Positions 24,781-34,116 are shown, counted from the first letter of the stretch. The stretch is 64,000 bases of DNA from an uncultured Clostridium sp. (GCA_900538475.1 UPYT01000010.1:1-64000), one strand, 5' to 3'. Notes: generated by a model not told the origin, from the sequence alone. Made by a program: numbers and translations.

Positions 24781-26103
24781 ATGTTTTACTTTATCTACAC
24801 AATGCTCGGCTCTCTCTGTATATTTTTTTCCTGCATCAACCTTCTGCCTGAAAAGCTGTCCCTTTCCTGCAGGCTGCTTCTGCTTTTTTGGACGCTTCTT
24901 TCATCCCAGATTCTGAATCAGCTCCTGGGACAATATTTTGTTTTTATCACGCTTCCTGTCATTCTGCTTATCCTTTATCACCGCACCTCTTCCAAATGGC
25001 TTTGCCTTTCATGCTCCATATTTGGATATCTTTTTGCAGTAACCTTTAACTATCTATGTATCTGGAGCCTCCAGAAAATTACTGGAATGACGCTGAGTCA
25101 GATACAACATATTCCCGCTATTGCGCTTCCCTTCTCTCTCCTGTATTGTGTGCTGTGCTTTGTCCTTACCAAAACTGCCGGAGCTGCTTTAAACCAGAAA
25201 ATCGGGATTTCCCGAATTTTCTCCAACCCCCGGCTCTGTATGACCATATTTCTTACCCTGTCGATTCTGGGTATCCTGTTTGTATTTAATTTTTCTTACG
25301 GCGAATCTATTGGCTACGGATACGGCGCTATTGCATTTAACGGATGTTTATTCCTTGCCGCCTTCATTGCCATCACTATTCTGCTTAGGACTCTGTATCA
25401 GGCCATTCGCCGTCAGGAGGAAAACAACAGTATGGCCGAACAGTATGAAAATCTTCAAACCTATACCCGTAAGCTGGAAGAGCTGTACAATTCCATGCGA
25501 AGCTTCAAGCACGACTATGTCAATCTCCTGGCCACTATGTCCGGCTATATGGAAGAAAACAACATGAAAGAGCTGAAATCCTATTTTTACCAGGAAATCC
25601 TCCCCATCAGCCATTCCTTTTCCGAAAACAATTCCCGGCTAAGTTCTCTTTCCTTTATAGAAAATCTGGAGCTGAAAGGACTTCTTTCCTCCAAGCTGAT
25701 CCGGGCAATGGAGCTGGGGCTTCATGTAGAGCTGGAAATCTCCAAGTCTGTATCCGCCTTCTCCATGCGTCCTGTGGATCTGGCCCTTGTTATGGGGATT
25801 TTTCTCGATAATGCTATAGAAGCTGCAGAGAATACCGACGAAAAACTCATTCGCTTCGCTGTAATTACTGCGCCTGAGTATCTGCGTTTTCTTCTGCAGA
25901 ATTCCTCTCTCCCGCCGGAATGTCCTATCAGCAGACTGACGGAATGGGGTGTTTCCACCAAAGGAAAACACCGGGGAATCGGACTTTACAACGCCCGCAC
26001 CATTCTGGATGCATATCCCCAGGTTCAGTGGGACTTTCATCATGAAAATACGCGCTTTACGCAGGCGCTGACTATATTCAGCACCGCAAAGGAGGAGTTA
26101 TGA
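24781..26103 (+). CDS. agrC: AgrC-like sensor histidine kinase (GHKL type)
   Basis: Presumed receptor for the cyclic peptide. The 440-residue protein has six or so membrane spans in residues 1-205, a coiled linker, the phospho-acceptor box FKHDYVNLL (His244), the N box LDNAIEAAE (about 342-350) and the G box GKHRGIGLYNAR (395-406), the layout of AgrC/ComD-family kinases. AAAGGAG lies 12 nt before the ATG, slightly far. It overlaps agrA by 4 nt (ATGA). Confidence 0.9.
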   Translation: MFYFIYTMLGSLCIFFSCINLLPEKLSLSCRLLLLFWTLLSSQILNQLLGQYFVFITLPVILLILYHRTSSKWLCLSCSIFGYLFAVTFNYLCIWSLQKITGMTLSQIQHIPAIALPFSLLYCVLCFVLTKTAGAALNQKIGISRIFSNPRLCMTIFLTLSILGILFVFNFSYGESIGYGYGAIAFNGCLFLAAFIAITILLRTLYQAIRRQEENNSMAEQYENLQTYTRKLEELYNSMRSFKHDYVNLLATMSGYMEENNMKELKSYFYQEILPISHSFSENNSRLSSLSFIENLELKGLLSSKLIRAMELGLHVELEISKSVSAFSMRPVDLALVMGIFLDNAIEAAENTDEKLIRFAVITAPEYLRFLLQNSSLPPECPISRLTEWGVSTKGKHRGIGLYNARTILDAYPQVQWDFHHENTRFTQALTIFSTAKEEL

Positions 26104-26861
26104 TATCTGTTTATTTATGTGAGGATGATAAAAGACAATTAGAACAGTATTCCCGGCTGATTCGCAGGTTTCTTGATTTTGAAGGCTATGAAGAAATACC
26201 TGTGTATAATTTCCAGGGACCTCATGCCCTTTTAAATGCCGTCAGAAAAAATAGCGGCACCGGACTTTATTTTCTCGATATTCAGCTGAACTCTGATATC
26301 GATGGACTGGAGCTGGCCCGGCAAATCCGGCTGTTAAATCCTCTGGGCTACATTATTTTTCTCACAACCCACAGTGAAATGATGGCTCTGACCTTTCAAT
26401 ACCATGTAGAAGCCCTGGATTTCATTACAAAGGATGATCCCAGGCTGTTAGAGCAGAGGCTCAGAGACTGTCTTCGCACTGCAATTTCCTATGAAATCAC
26501 TGCCAGAAAACAGCAGGATCCATCTGTCGGAATTAAAACAGAAAACATGATCCTCTATATAAATCCGGATGATATCCTGTATATCCGCTCCGATTCCTCT
26601 CCTCACAAGGTCACCATCTGCAGCCAGAACGGCATACACCGGGTAACTGGTTCACTCAAGGAATTTCAGGCGCGTCTGGGGCCACGCTTTGTTCGATGCC
26701 ACACCTCTTTTCTTGTGAACATGGATCACGTTTCCTCCTTCTCTGCAAAAATGAGACAGCTTGTTATGGACAATCAGGATGTCTGCCCTGTTGCCCTCCG
26801 CTCCCTTCCGCAGATTACCAGGCTCTCTGCCGGAAAGCTTCCTTCCTCCCAGTCAGAATAG
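26100..26861 (+). CDS. agrA: AgrA-like LytTR response regulator
   Basis: 253-residue transcription factor: receiver domain with the acidic pair CEDD (Asp9, Asp10) and phospho-acceptor Asp60 (LYFLDIQL), then a LytTR DNA-binding domain (about 145-245: LYINPDDILYIRSD, RVTGSLKEFQARL, FVRCHTSFLVNMDHV). GGAGGAG overlaps the end of agrC, so the two are translationally coupled. Its likely target is the agrB-agrD promoter across the divergent region. Confidence 0.9.
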   Translation: MISVYLCEDDKRQLEQYSRLIRRFLDFEGYEEIPVYNFQGPHALLNAVRKNSGTGLYFLDIQLNSDIDGLELARQIRLLNPLGYIIFLTTHSEMMALTFQYHVEALDFITKDDPRLLEQRLRDCLRTAISYEITARKQQDPSVGIKTENMILYINPDDILYIRSDSSPHKVTICSQNGIHRVTGSLKEFQARLGPRFVRCHTSFLVNMDHVSSFSAKMRQLVMDNQDVCPVALRSLPQITRLSAGKLPSSQSE

Positions 26862-26876
26862 GTCAAAGCCCTTTTC

Positions 26877-27596
26877 CTACTCATCCTGATAAGGCGTATT
26901 TTCCAGTCCCCGCTTTTCCAGAATTTTAACAAGTCGGTCTAACAGACGCCTTCCGTTTTTTCTAAGCAGCCTGTTTTTTCCGAAATACACAGCCATTTTC
27001 GGGCTGACTGCATAATAAAACCGGATAAAGGCTCTTCCCCATCCGTATTTCTCCAGAATTTGATCCCGAAACCGCCGCAGAACCCATACCTGCGGACAGT
27101 CATAGGAGCCATATACAGCTGTGGCAATGTAGCACCCCCGCCGTTTCTTCTCCGGCAGAAAGTGATGAATCCGCTCTGCCGGAAGGGAGGAAAGCGTCTC
27201 CATAATTCTCCGCTCAATATAATCTGGCTGAACGCCATAGCTTGTCCAAAAGGTAATCAGAGGAATCCCCGCCTCTTCACAGATATCTGCCACCTTTCTG
27301 TCCCGTTCCCGCCGTTCCTGAGCCAAATGGGTCTGATCATTAATTTCAATCAGAAAAACCGGACAGTAATCCAAATCCGTCACAATAAAATCAATATTCC
27401 GAAACAGCTCTCCCCGGTATCTGGCCTGATCCGTTCTTGTAATAAAAGCCGCCAGATTTGCCTGAGGAAGCACAAGGTATCCCTCCGGAAGAATCGACTC
27501 AATACACTCCAGATATTCCATTTCTGTATCTGTCACCAGAGATTCCTTTAATTCATAAAGAAAAGGAATCTCTTTTTTCTTTTTTCCAAAAATCAT
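26877..27596 (-). CDS. DUF2726 domain protein with C-terminal CFI-box segment
   Basis: About 239 residues. The N-terminal two thirds match DUF2726, a predicted restriction-endonuclease-like fold: FRNIDFIVTDLDYCPVFLIEINDQTH carries a D...E-x-N pattern typical of such nuclease cores, and ITFWTSYGVQ follows. Next comes a basic linker and GCYIATAVYGSYDCPQVWVLRRFRD, the CFI-box motif. The start at 27596 (MIFGKKKKE) has GGGAGAG 9 nt upstream. It follows recD2 and comFC on the same strand with a 29-nt gap, suggesting a DNA-processing context, but function is unknown. Confidence 0.75.
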   Translation of the reverse strand: MIFGKKKKEIPFLYELKESLVTDTEMEYLECIESILPEGYLVLPQANLAAFITRTDQARYRGELFRNIDFIVTDLDYCPVFLIEINDQTHLAQERRERDRKVADICEEAGIPLITFWTSYGVQPDYIERRIMETLSSLPAERIHHFLPEKKRRGCYIATAVYGSYDCPQVWVLRRFRDQILEKYGWGRAFIRFYYAVSPKMAVYFGKNRLLRKNGRRLLDRLVKILEKRGLENTPYQDE

Positions 27597-27625
27597 ATGT
27601 TTTCTCTCCCAATCTTTTTTCTCAG

Positions 27626-28381
27626 TCAGCGTCCCTTTCCAATACAAATCGACATGATATACACCTGCTTTACTCCTGCCGCTTTCAAAACCCGGGTACA
27701 GGCTTCCATCGTGCTTCCTGTCGTATAAATATCATCAGCCAGAACCACCCGCCGGGGAATCTGTTCCGGATGGGCTTTGTAAAAATCTGATACCGCAAAG
27801 GCTAAACGAAGATTATTCAGCCGTTCTGCAGGATTCAATTCTTTTTGGGGAAGTGTTTTTCGGATGCGGATAAGAAGATCCGCCCTGACCGGGATTCCGG
27901 TAAGTAAGCTGATTCGTTCTGCCAGCTCCTCCGCCTGATTAAATCCCCTCTTTCTCCGTCGGGCCGGATGGACCGGAACCGGAACCAGGGCATCAGGCTG
28001 AATATGAGACAGCCATTTTCCATAGCGGGAAACCAGTGCCTGACTGTAAAAATCAAGATACTCCCGCCTGTTTTTATATTTTATTGCCGCCATAGATCGG
28101 CGGGCTGCTTCGTTATAGTGAAACAGCGCCGCCCCTCCGTCAAAGCTGCGAGGATGTCTCATACAATCCGGACAGTATTCCATCCGGCTTCCTGTCACTT
28201 CTTTCCCGCACCGCATACAGACCGGCTGGCGAACCGGAGACAGACTGGCAATGCACTCGGGGCAGATTAGATGCTCCAGAGGAGGCAAAGCCCTCCCCCG
28301 GATACTGGATACTCCCGGCACAATATCCCCGCACACAGGACATCTCCGGGGAAACAAAAGCGTAATCAGCATTTCCTTCAA
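27626..28381 (-). CDS. comFC: ComF family phosphoribosyltransferase-like protein
   Basis: 251 residues. The N-terminus carries CPVCGD, CPEC, CMRCG and CPDC cysteine pairs forming zinc knuckles. The C-terminal half is a PRT fold with VVLADDIYTTGSTMEAC (about 215-231). Such proteins take part in DNA uptake in competent Gram-positives, though they are widespread in species not known to be competent. It starts at TTG with GGAGG 7 nt upstream, overlapping the recD2 stop by 4 nt. No comFA is next to it. Confidence 0.87.
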   Translation of the reverse strand: MKEMLITLLFPRRCPVCGDIVPGVSSIRGRALPPLEHLICPECIASLSPVRQPVCMRCGKEVTGSRMEYCPDCMRHPRSFDGGAALFHYNEAARRSMAAIKYKNRREYLDFYSQALVSRYGKWLSHIQPDALVPVPVHPARRRKRGFNQAEELAERISLLTGIPVRADLLIRIRKTLPQKELNPAERLNNLRLAFAVSDFYKAHPEQIPRRVVLADDIYTTGSTMEACTRVLKAAGVKQVYIMSICIGKGR

Positions 28382-30600
28382 TCCATATCCTCCTCCATTA
28401 TCTCCTTCAGCCGTGCCTTCAGTCCCGTATATCTGCGCTGTTCCATTTCATTATTGACCATAGCCTGAAAGGTTTCCGGAATTCCCACCAGGCAGACGCA
28501 GGAACGTGCCCGGGTCACTGCCGTATAAATCAGATTTCTTGTCATCAGCATCCGCGGACCGGAATGGACAGGAACCACGACTGCCGGATATTCACTCCCC
28601 TGAGACTTGTGGATGGTAATGGCATAAGCCAGTTCCAGTTCCTCTAACTGCCGGAAGCTGTAATCCACCATCTTTCCTTCGTCAAACTCCACGGTCAGAT
28701 GCTCTGCAAAAGTATTGATAGAACGGATTCTTCCAATATCACCATTGAACACCCCCGTTCCTCCGTCCACAGGAATCCCGTATCGGTTCCGAATTTCCCA
28801 CTCAATCTGGTAATTGTTCTTAATCTGCATAACCTTATCCCCAACCCGATAAATCACTCCGCCGGATTCCCGCTCCGCCTTATCTGGAGATTTGGGATTT
28901 AAGTATTCCTGAAGAATGGAATTCAGACGCTCCACGCCCAGAGCCCCTTTCCGCATCGGCGTCATAATCTGGATCTCGAACGGATCTGCATGGACATACC
29001 CTGGCAGCTTTTCCCGGATCAGGGTGATCATCGCGCTGATAATTGCATCCGGATTCTCCCGCCGGATAAAAAGGAAATCCCGGCTTGGTTTTCCCAGAGG
29101 AATCTGCTCGCCCCCATTGATCCGATGGGCATTTACAATAATATCGCTTTCTGCCGCCTGACGGAAAATGCGGGTCAGCCGCACCACATTAAAACAGCCG
29201 GAAGCAATCAGATCCCGCAGAACATTCCCCGGCCCCACGCTGGGAAGCTGGTTTACATCCCCCACCAGAATCAGCCGCGTTCCCGGATTAACCGCCCGCA
29301 AAAGCGCATGCATCAAATAAATGTCAACCATAGAGGTTTCATCAATAATAATTGCATCTGCATCCAGGGGATTTTCTTCATTTCGTTCAAAATGCATCCC
29401 TGACGAGGAGCCGCTGTCATCGGGAATCCCTGTCAGCTCCAGCAGCCGGTGCACCGTCCGGGCTTCATAGCCGGTAGCCTCTGTCATCCGTTTTGCCGCC
29501 CTGCCTGTAGGCGCTGCCAGAAGAATTTCCATTTCCTCCTGTTCAAAATACCGGATAATCGTGTTGATAGTCGTGGTTTTTCCCGTTCCCGGTCCTCCGG
29601 TAATAATCAGCAGTCCACTGTTTACCGCTTCAATCACGGCCTGTATCTGAAGCTCATCCGGCTCAATCTGCTCTTCTGCGCAGATCCGCTCCAGCTTTTT
29701 CCTGATTTCCCCCTCTGGCTCCGAACCTCTCAAATTCAAATCGTGAAGCATTCTGGCTGCATTCAGCTCCATGTAATAATACTGGGCCGCATAGATCTCC
29801 TGCCCCTTCACCACGATTTTCTTTTCCATCTGCAGATCCACCAGATGCTTTTCCATACTTTCCGGAGCCACATGAAGCAGCTCGGAGGCTCCTGCAAAAA
29901 GCTCCTCTTTTGGAAGGTATGTATGTCCGTTTGCCACAGACTGAAGCAGGGTATAAAAGATACCGCTGCGAATCCGGAAATCCGAATCTGTAAAGATTCC
30001 TACCCGCTGAGCAATCTCATCTGCCATCTTAAATCCCACACCCTGAATGTCGTCCGCCAGCTTATAGGGATTTTCTTTAATAATGCCGTACAGGCGGGGA
30101 CCATATTCGTTGTAGATTTTCAAAGCCAGATTCATGGAAATCCCATATTCCTGCAAAAACATCATCGCCTGACGCAAATCCTTTTTCGCTTCCATCTGCT
30201 CAGAAATCGACATGGCCATTTTCTCACTGATTCCCTTTACCTCAGCCAGCCGCTCCGGCTCCTCCTCAATAATGCGAAAGGTATCTGCCTTAAACCGGCG
30301 GACAATCCGGGCCGCCAGAGCCGTTCCCACACCTTTCACAGCGCCGGATCCAAGATAGCGTTCCATAGACGCCGAATCCTCCGGCGCTTTCAGTTCATAG
30401 GTCTCTACCTGAATCTGATCACCGTATACCGGATGCTCTACGCTACGGCCGCTGGCTTCAATAAAATCACCCTCACTGATATAGGGAAAGGTTCCCACCA
30501 GCACATATTCCTCTCCGTCACTGTTGACAGAAAGAATAGAATAGCCATTTTCCTCATTTCGAAATTTAATTTTCTCCACATATCCATTTACTGTTGCCAT
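28378..30600 (-). CDS. recD2: RecD2-type ATP-dependent DNA helicase
   Basis: 740-residue superfamily-1B 5'-3' helicase of the RecD2/YrrC kind, with an N-terminal OB region (ATVNGYVEKIKFRNEENGYS), tandem helix-hairpin-helix motifs (about 85-195), Walker A GGPGTGKT (about 335-342), IIDETSMVD, GDVNQLPSVG and the C-terminal AITIHKSQGSEYP. It works without RecBC in mismatch or recombination repair in other species. The start at 30600 is preferred because the longer frame from 30669 runs through the mreB terminator. Confidence 0.93.
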   Translation of the reverse strand: MATVNGYVEKIKFRNEENGYSILSVNSDGEEYVLVGTFPYISEGDFIEASGRSVEHPVYGDQIQVETYELKAPEDSASMERYLGSGAVKGVGTALAARIVRRFKADTFRIIEEEPERLAEVKGISEKMAMSISEQMEAKKDLRQAMMFLQEYGISMNLALKIYNEYGPRLYGIIKENPYKLADDIQGVGFKMADEIAQRVGIFTDSDFRIRSGIFYTLLQSVANGHTYLPKEELFAGASELLHVAPESMEKHLVDLQMEKKIVVKGQEIYAAQYYYMELNAARMLHDLNLRGSEPEGEIRKKLERICAEEQIEPDELQIQAVIEAVNSGLLIITGGPGTGKTTTINTIIRYFEQEEMEILLAAPTGRAAKRMTEATGYEARTVHRLLELTGIPDDSGSSSGMHFERNEENPLDADAIIIDETSMVDIYLMHALLRAVNPGTRLILVGDVNQLPSVGPGNVLRDLIASGCFNVVRLTRIFRQAAESDIIVNAHRINGGEQIPLGKPSRDFLFIRRENPDAIISAMITLIREKLPGYVHADPFEIQIMTPMRKGALGVERLNSILQEYLNPKSPDKAERESGGVIYRVGDKVMQIKNNYQIEWEIRNRYGIPVDGGTGVFNGDIGRIRSINTFAEHLTVEFDEGKMVDYSFRQLEELELAYAITIHKSQGSEYPAVVVPVHSGPRMLMTRNLIYTAVTRARSCVCLVGIPETFQAMVNNEMEQRRYTGLKARLKEIMEEDMD

Positions 30601-30618
30601 AGACCTGCTCCCGTAAAG

Positions 30619-30658
30619 ACAGAAAAAGCCCCGCGCCAAAAACGGGCCGCGAGACTTT
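30619..30658 (-). terminator. Terminator after mreB
   Basis: AAAGTCTCGCG pairs with CGCGGGGCTTT (30625-30658, two G-T pairs), followed by TTTC on the minus strand. It lies just before the recD2 ribosome-binding site. Confidence 0.75.
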
Positions 30659-30702
30659 CTTACTGCCATATCTGATTCTGCATCTGCGGAATTCTCAGAA
30701 GC

Positions 30703-31707
30703 TTAAAACTCCTGATTCTTTCCGTCTCCATGCTCAAACTCAATGAACTTACCGGTTCCAACCGCCACAGCCGTCAGAGGATCCTCTGCCACCATAGTAG
30801 TAATACCGGTCTTCTCCTCAATCAGCTGATCCAGTCCGTTTAACAGAGAACCGCCGCCGGTCATTACAATACCCCGGTCGAAAATATCAGCTGCCAGCTC
30901 CGGTGGTGTCCGCTCCAGTACGTTGTGTACGGCATCCACAATCTGCATCGCCGGCTCGCGAAGGGCCTCCAGGGTCTCCTCAGAGGTCACCACAATGGTT
31001 TTGGGAAGTCCCGTTACCAGATTCCGTCCCCTAACCTCCATGGTCAGCACCTCCGGACGGCGGTAAGAGGAACCGATATTGATCTTGATCTCCTCAGCCG
31101 TTCTCTCACCAATCAGAAGATTGTGCTTCTTTCTCATATAGCGCACTAGAGCCTCATCGAAATCATCACCAGCAACCTTGATAGAGGTGCTTACTACAGT
31201 ACCGCCCAGAGAAATCACGGCAATATCTGCAGTACCGCCTCCGATATCTACGATCATATTTCCACATGCCTTGGAAATATCAATTCCTGCTCCGATAGCG
31301 GCTGCAACCGGCTCCTCAATAATCGTTACCTCTCTGGCTCCTGCCTGATAAGTCGCATCCTCGACAGCCTTCTTCTCTACCTCTGTAGCGCCGCTGGGAA
31401 TGCAGACTGCAATGCGGGGCTTGCGCAGAGTTCTCTTTCCCACAGCTTTATTTATAAAATATTTTAACATCTTCTCCGTCACAGTGTAATCAGAAATCAC
31501 ACCCTGACGCAGCGGGCGAACTGCAATAATGTTGCCCGGAGTTCTTCCTATCATCAGGCGGGCTTCCTCGCCAATGGCCTTGATCCGATTGGTGTCGCGA
31601 TCAATAGCAACCACGGACGGCTCCTTCAGCACCACGCCTTTTCCCTTGATGTATACTAATATGCTCGCAGTACCTAAATCGATACCGATGTCATTGGATA
31701 CTAACAT
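30703..31707 (-). CDS. mreB: Rod shape-determining protein MreB/Mbl
   Basis: Bacterial actin that guides lateral wall synthesis. The 334-residue protein has the nucleotide-binding motifs IGIDLGTASILVY (8-20), VDIGGGTADIAVISLGG and MTGGGSLLNGLD. As there is no mreC-mreD beside it, it may be a stand-alone Mbl or MreBH-type paralog. Own promoter and terminator. Confidence 0.93.
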   Translation of the reverse strand: MLVSNDIGIDLGTASILVYIKGKGVVLKEPSVVAIDRDTNRIKAIGEEARLMIGRTPGNIIAVRPLRQGVISDYTVTEKMLKYFINKAVGKRTLRKPRIAVCIPSGATEVEKKAVEDATYQAGAREVTIIEEPVAAAIGAGIDISKACGNMIVDIGGGTADIAVISLGGTVVSTSIKVAGDDFDEALVRYMRKKHNLLIGERTAEEIKINIGSSYRRPEVLTMEVRGRNLVTGLPKTIVVTSEETLEALREPAMQIVDAVHNVLERTPPELAADIFDRGIVMTGGGSLLNGLDQLIEEKTGITTMVAEDPLTAVAVGTGKFIEFEHGDGKNQEF

Positions 31708-31794
31708 TCATTCTTCCTCCTGCCTGTTCCTTGCGTTCCCAATTCTTTCCAAAAAAGAGCAATTTATCCCTGTAAAATAACTTTAATCCCTCTT

Positions 31795-31823
31795 ATTATA
31801 TACAAACATCGCCTATTTTGAAA
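31795..31823 (-). promoter_or_regulatory. mreB promoter
   Basis: TTTCAA (31818-31823) and TATAAT (31795-31800), spacer 17 bp, on the minus strand. Confidence 0.6.
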
Positions 31824-31824
31824 G

Positions 31825-32101
31825 GGTTTTTTTATTTTTTATTTTGTTTATATATTTTTTATAACAGAGACACATTTTTGACACAATTGTTTTTTATACT
31901 GTAGTTACATTACTTGAGAGAGTAATGAATCTTATTTCAAGGACCCACTTGAAATAACAAAGCTTTTTCATACTCATACCGGGCAATGAAAATTGCCCGG
32001 CCCCCCTAAAAACCATTTTCTTTAATTTGTATACCTACCATTCCCAAGCTGACGCGGTGAGAAAGGACTCCCATCCTTTTTCACCGCGTCAGTCATTTCC
32101 C
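31825..32101. other. Unassigned intergenic region with three strong hairpins
   Basis: Three stems stand out: TTATTTCAAG/CTTGAAATAA (31932-31957), CCGGGCAA-TGAAAA-TTGCCCGG (about 31979-32000) and GACGCGGTGA/TCACCGCGTC with inner AAAGGA/TCCTTT (32051-32090). None has a clean T-tract. A 27-codon minus frame (MSMKKLCYFKW...) crosses the first stem. The third stem may end the ABC-F gene. The rest may be a small RNA. Confidence 0.4.
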
Positions 32102-33655
32102 TTATCCTCTCAGGCAGAATTCACTGCAGTCCACTACTCTGGTAGCAAAATCCGCATAAAAATCAGGCTCATGGCAAATCAGAAGAATACTTCCCTTATA
32201 TGCCTTCAGCGCCCGCTTCAGCTCTTCCTTGGCATCCACATCCAGATGGTTGGTCGGCTCGTCCAGGAGAAGCACATTCGTTTCCCTGTTCATCAGCTTG
32301 CATAGGCGTACCTTAGCCTGCTCGCCTCCGGAAAGAACCCGCACCTGGCTTTCAATATGTTTGGTAGTCAGTCCGCATTTTGCAAGAGCAGAACGAACCT
32401 GATACTGGGTATAAGATGGAAATTCCTTCCAAAGCTCCTCAATACAGGTATTGGTATTGCCCGGCGCCATTTCCTGCTCAAAATATCCTGTATACAGATA
32501 ATCTCCCAGCTCCACCTGACCGGATACAGCAGGAATCAGCCCCAGAATACTTTTTAAAAGGGTAGTCTTTCCGATTCCGTTGGAACCCTTCAGGACAACC
32601 TTTTCTCCCCTCTCCATAGAAAAATTCAGAGGGCTGGTCAGAGGCTCATCATAGCCAATTACCAGATCCTTGGTCTCAAAAATCATCTTTCCGGCTGCTC
32701 TTGCCTCCTGGAAAACAAACTCCGGCTTCGGCTTTTCCTTTGCCAGCTCAATCACTTCCATCTTATCCAGCTTCTTCTGACGGGACATAGCCATATTTCT
32801 CGTAGAAACCCGCGCTTTGTTTCTGGCTACAAAATCCTCCAGATCTGCAATTTCCTGCTGCTGTCTCTTATAAGCTGCTTCCAGCTGAGCCTTCTTCACT
32901 TCATACACCTGCATGAAATGATCATAATCCCCTACATACCGATCCAGCTTCTGATTTTCCATGTGATAAATCAGATTAATCACACTGTTTAAAAACGGAA
33001 TATCATGGGAAATCAGAATAAAGGCATTTTCATACTCCTGCAGATACCGCTTCAGCCACTCAATATGCTGCTCATCCAGATAGTTGGTCGGCTCGTCTAA
33101 AAGGAGAATATCCGGCTTCTCTAAAAGCAGCTTTCCCAGAAGCACCTTGGTTCTCTGACCGCCGGACAACTCGGAAACATCCTTGTCAAGGCCAATCTCC
33201 TGCAGTCCCAGAGCCCGTCCAACCTCCTCTACCTTACTGTCGATAATATAAAAATCATGGGCCATCAGAAGATCCTGGATGGTTCCCAGCTCTTCCATCA
33301 TTTCATTCATCTCATCCTCGGAGGCCTCACCCATCCGATCACAGATAGCATTCATCTGAGCTTCCATTTCAAACAAAAAAGAAAACGCGCTTTTCAGCAC
33401 ATCGCGGATGGTCATTCCCTTTTCCAGCACTGTATGCTGATCCAGGTATCCGGCCCGCACATGCTTTGCCCACTCTACCTTTCCTTCATCTGGCTGCAGC
33501 TTTCCGGTAATAATATTCATAAAAGTAGACTTTCCCTCACCGTTTGCCCCTACCAGGCCAATATGCTCGCCTTTCAGAAGCCGGAAAGAAACGTCCTGAA
33601 AAATCGCCCGGTCACCAAATCCGTGGCTTAAATGTTCTACATTTAAAATACTCAT
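32102..33655 (-). CDS. ABC-F family ATPase (ribosome-associated type)
   Basis: Cytosolic protein with two ABC domains and no membrane part, 517 residues. First domain: GANGEGKST, LSGGQRTK, ILLLDEPTNYLD. The linker (about 230-290: VKKAQLEAAYKRQQQEIADLED) is coiled coil. Second domain: GSNGIGKTT, LSGGEQAK, LLLDEPTNHLDVD. ABC-F proteins act at the ribosomal E site, some as antibiotic protection factors. The length and short termini look like a housekeeping YbiT/YdiF-type member, so I would not infer resistance. Start at 33655 with AAGGAG upstream; the 49 residues before it in frame are not translated. Confidence 0.9.
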   Translation of the reverse strand: MSILNVEHLSHGFGDRAIFQDVSFRLLKGEHIGLVGANGEGKSTFMNIITGKLQPDEGKVEWAKHVRAGYLDQHTVLEKGMTIRDVLKSAFSFLFEMEAQMNAICDRMGEASEDEMNEMMEELGTIQDLLMAHDFYIIDSKVEEVGRALGLQEIGLDKDVSELSGGQRTKVLLGKLLLEKPDILLLDEPTNYLDEQHIEWLKRYLQEYENAFILISHDIPFLNSVINLIYHMENQKLDRYVGDYDHFMQVYEVKKAQLEAAYKRQQQEIADLEDFVARNKARVSTRNMAMSRQKKLDKMEVIELAKEKPKPEFVFQEARAAGKMIFETKDLVIGYDEPLTSPLNFSMERGEKVVLKGSNGIGKTTLLKSILGLIPAVSGQVELGDYLYTGYFEQEMAPGNTNTCIEELWKEFPSYTQYQVRSALAKCGLTTKHIESQVRVLSGGEQAKVRLCKLMNRETNVLLLDEPTNHLDVDAKEELKRALKAYKGSILLICHEPDFYADFATRVVDCSEFCLRG

Positions 33656-33862
33656 CAATTTCTCCTTTATCTCACAGTGGTTCTCGCCATCTCCGGCAAG
33701 TATGCTTTCTGTCTCTGTGCTGTACCTGCACTCGCTTTTCATTCTATAAGGAAGTCTGGAGAAAAGCAAGCAGAAAAAGAATGTGCCTTGGCAATTTCCC
33801 ATGAACTAAAAAATGGAGCCGGGCACTTTCATGCACTGCTCCACCTTAGAATCCGTCTCTGT

Positions 33863-33991
33863 CTACTGCTCCTCACCGTCTTCATCGTCAATAATGCCGC
33901 CGATTGAGCTGAGCATTGTAGACACCACCACAGCCACTACAAATAAAACCAGCAGAATCAGTCCGCCACCGGCTATTAAAAGAAACTCCAT
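33863..33991 (-). CDS. Small single-span membrane protein with acidic tail
   Basis: 42-residue reading frame: MEFLLIAGGGLILLVLFVVA followed by more hydrophobic residues, then SSIGGIIDDEDGEEQ. AGGAGG lies 7 nt before the ATG, the composition is that of a real transmembrane peptide, and no other gene covers the site. I do not recognise a family. It precedes the ABC-F gene by about 200 nt on the same strand. Confidence 0.7.
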   Translation of the reverse strand: MEFLLIAGGGLILLVLFVVAVVVSTMLSSIGGIIDDEDGEEQ

Positions 33992-34116
33992 CTTCCAGCC
34001 TCCTGTTCCAGATCATTCTTATTTCTGCAATCTGATGCCAGTATAGCACATATTTTCAGCAAATTCAATAACCTCAGATCATCCCTTTCGGTTCTTCGCT
34101 CTGCTGAGTCAGCCAG

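Noticed and set aside
29449..30675. 408-codon open frame on the plus strand
   Set aside because: It is fully antisense to recD2, whose motifs are unmistakable; it has no domain character and arises from codon bias of the real gene.
31900..31990. 27-codon minus frame MSMKKLCYFKW...
   Set aside because: The start is right after a hairpin that would hide the G-rich ribosome-binding site, and the frame overlaps a perfect 10-bp stem, so RNA structure is the better explanation.
32102..33655. ABC-F protein as an antibiotic-resistance factor
   Set aside because: Domain layout and length look like housekeeping ABC-F members; no resistance context or leader peptide was seen.
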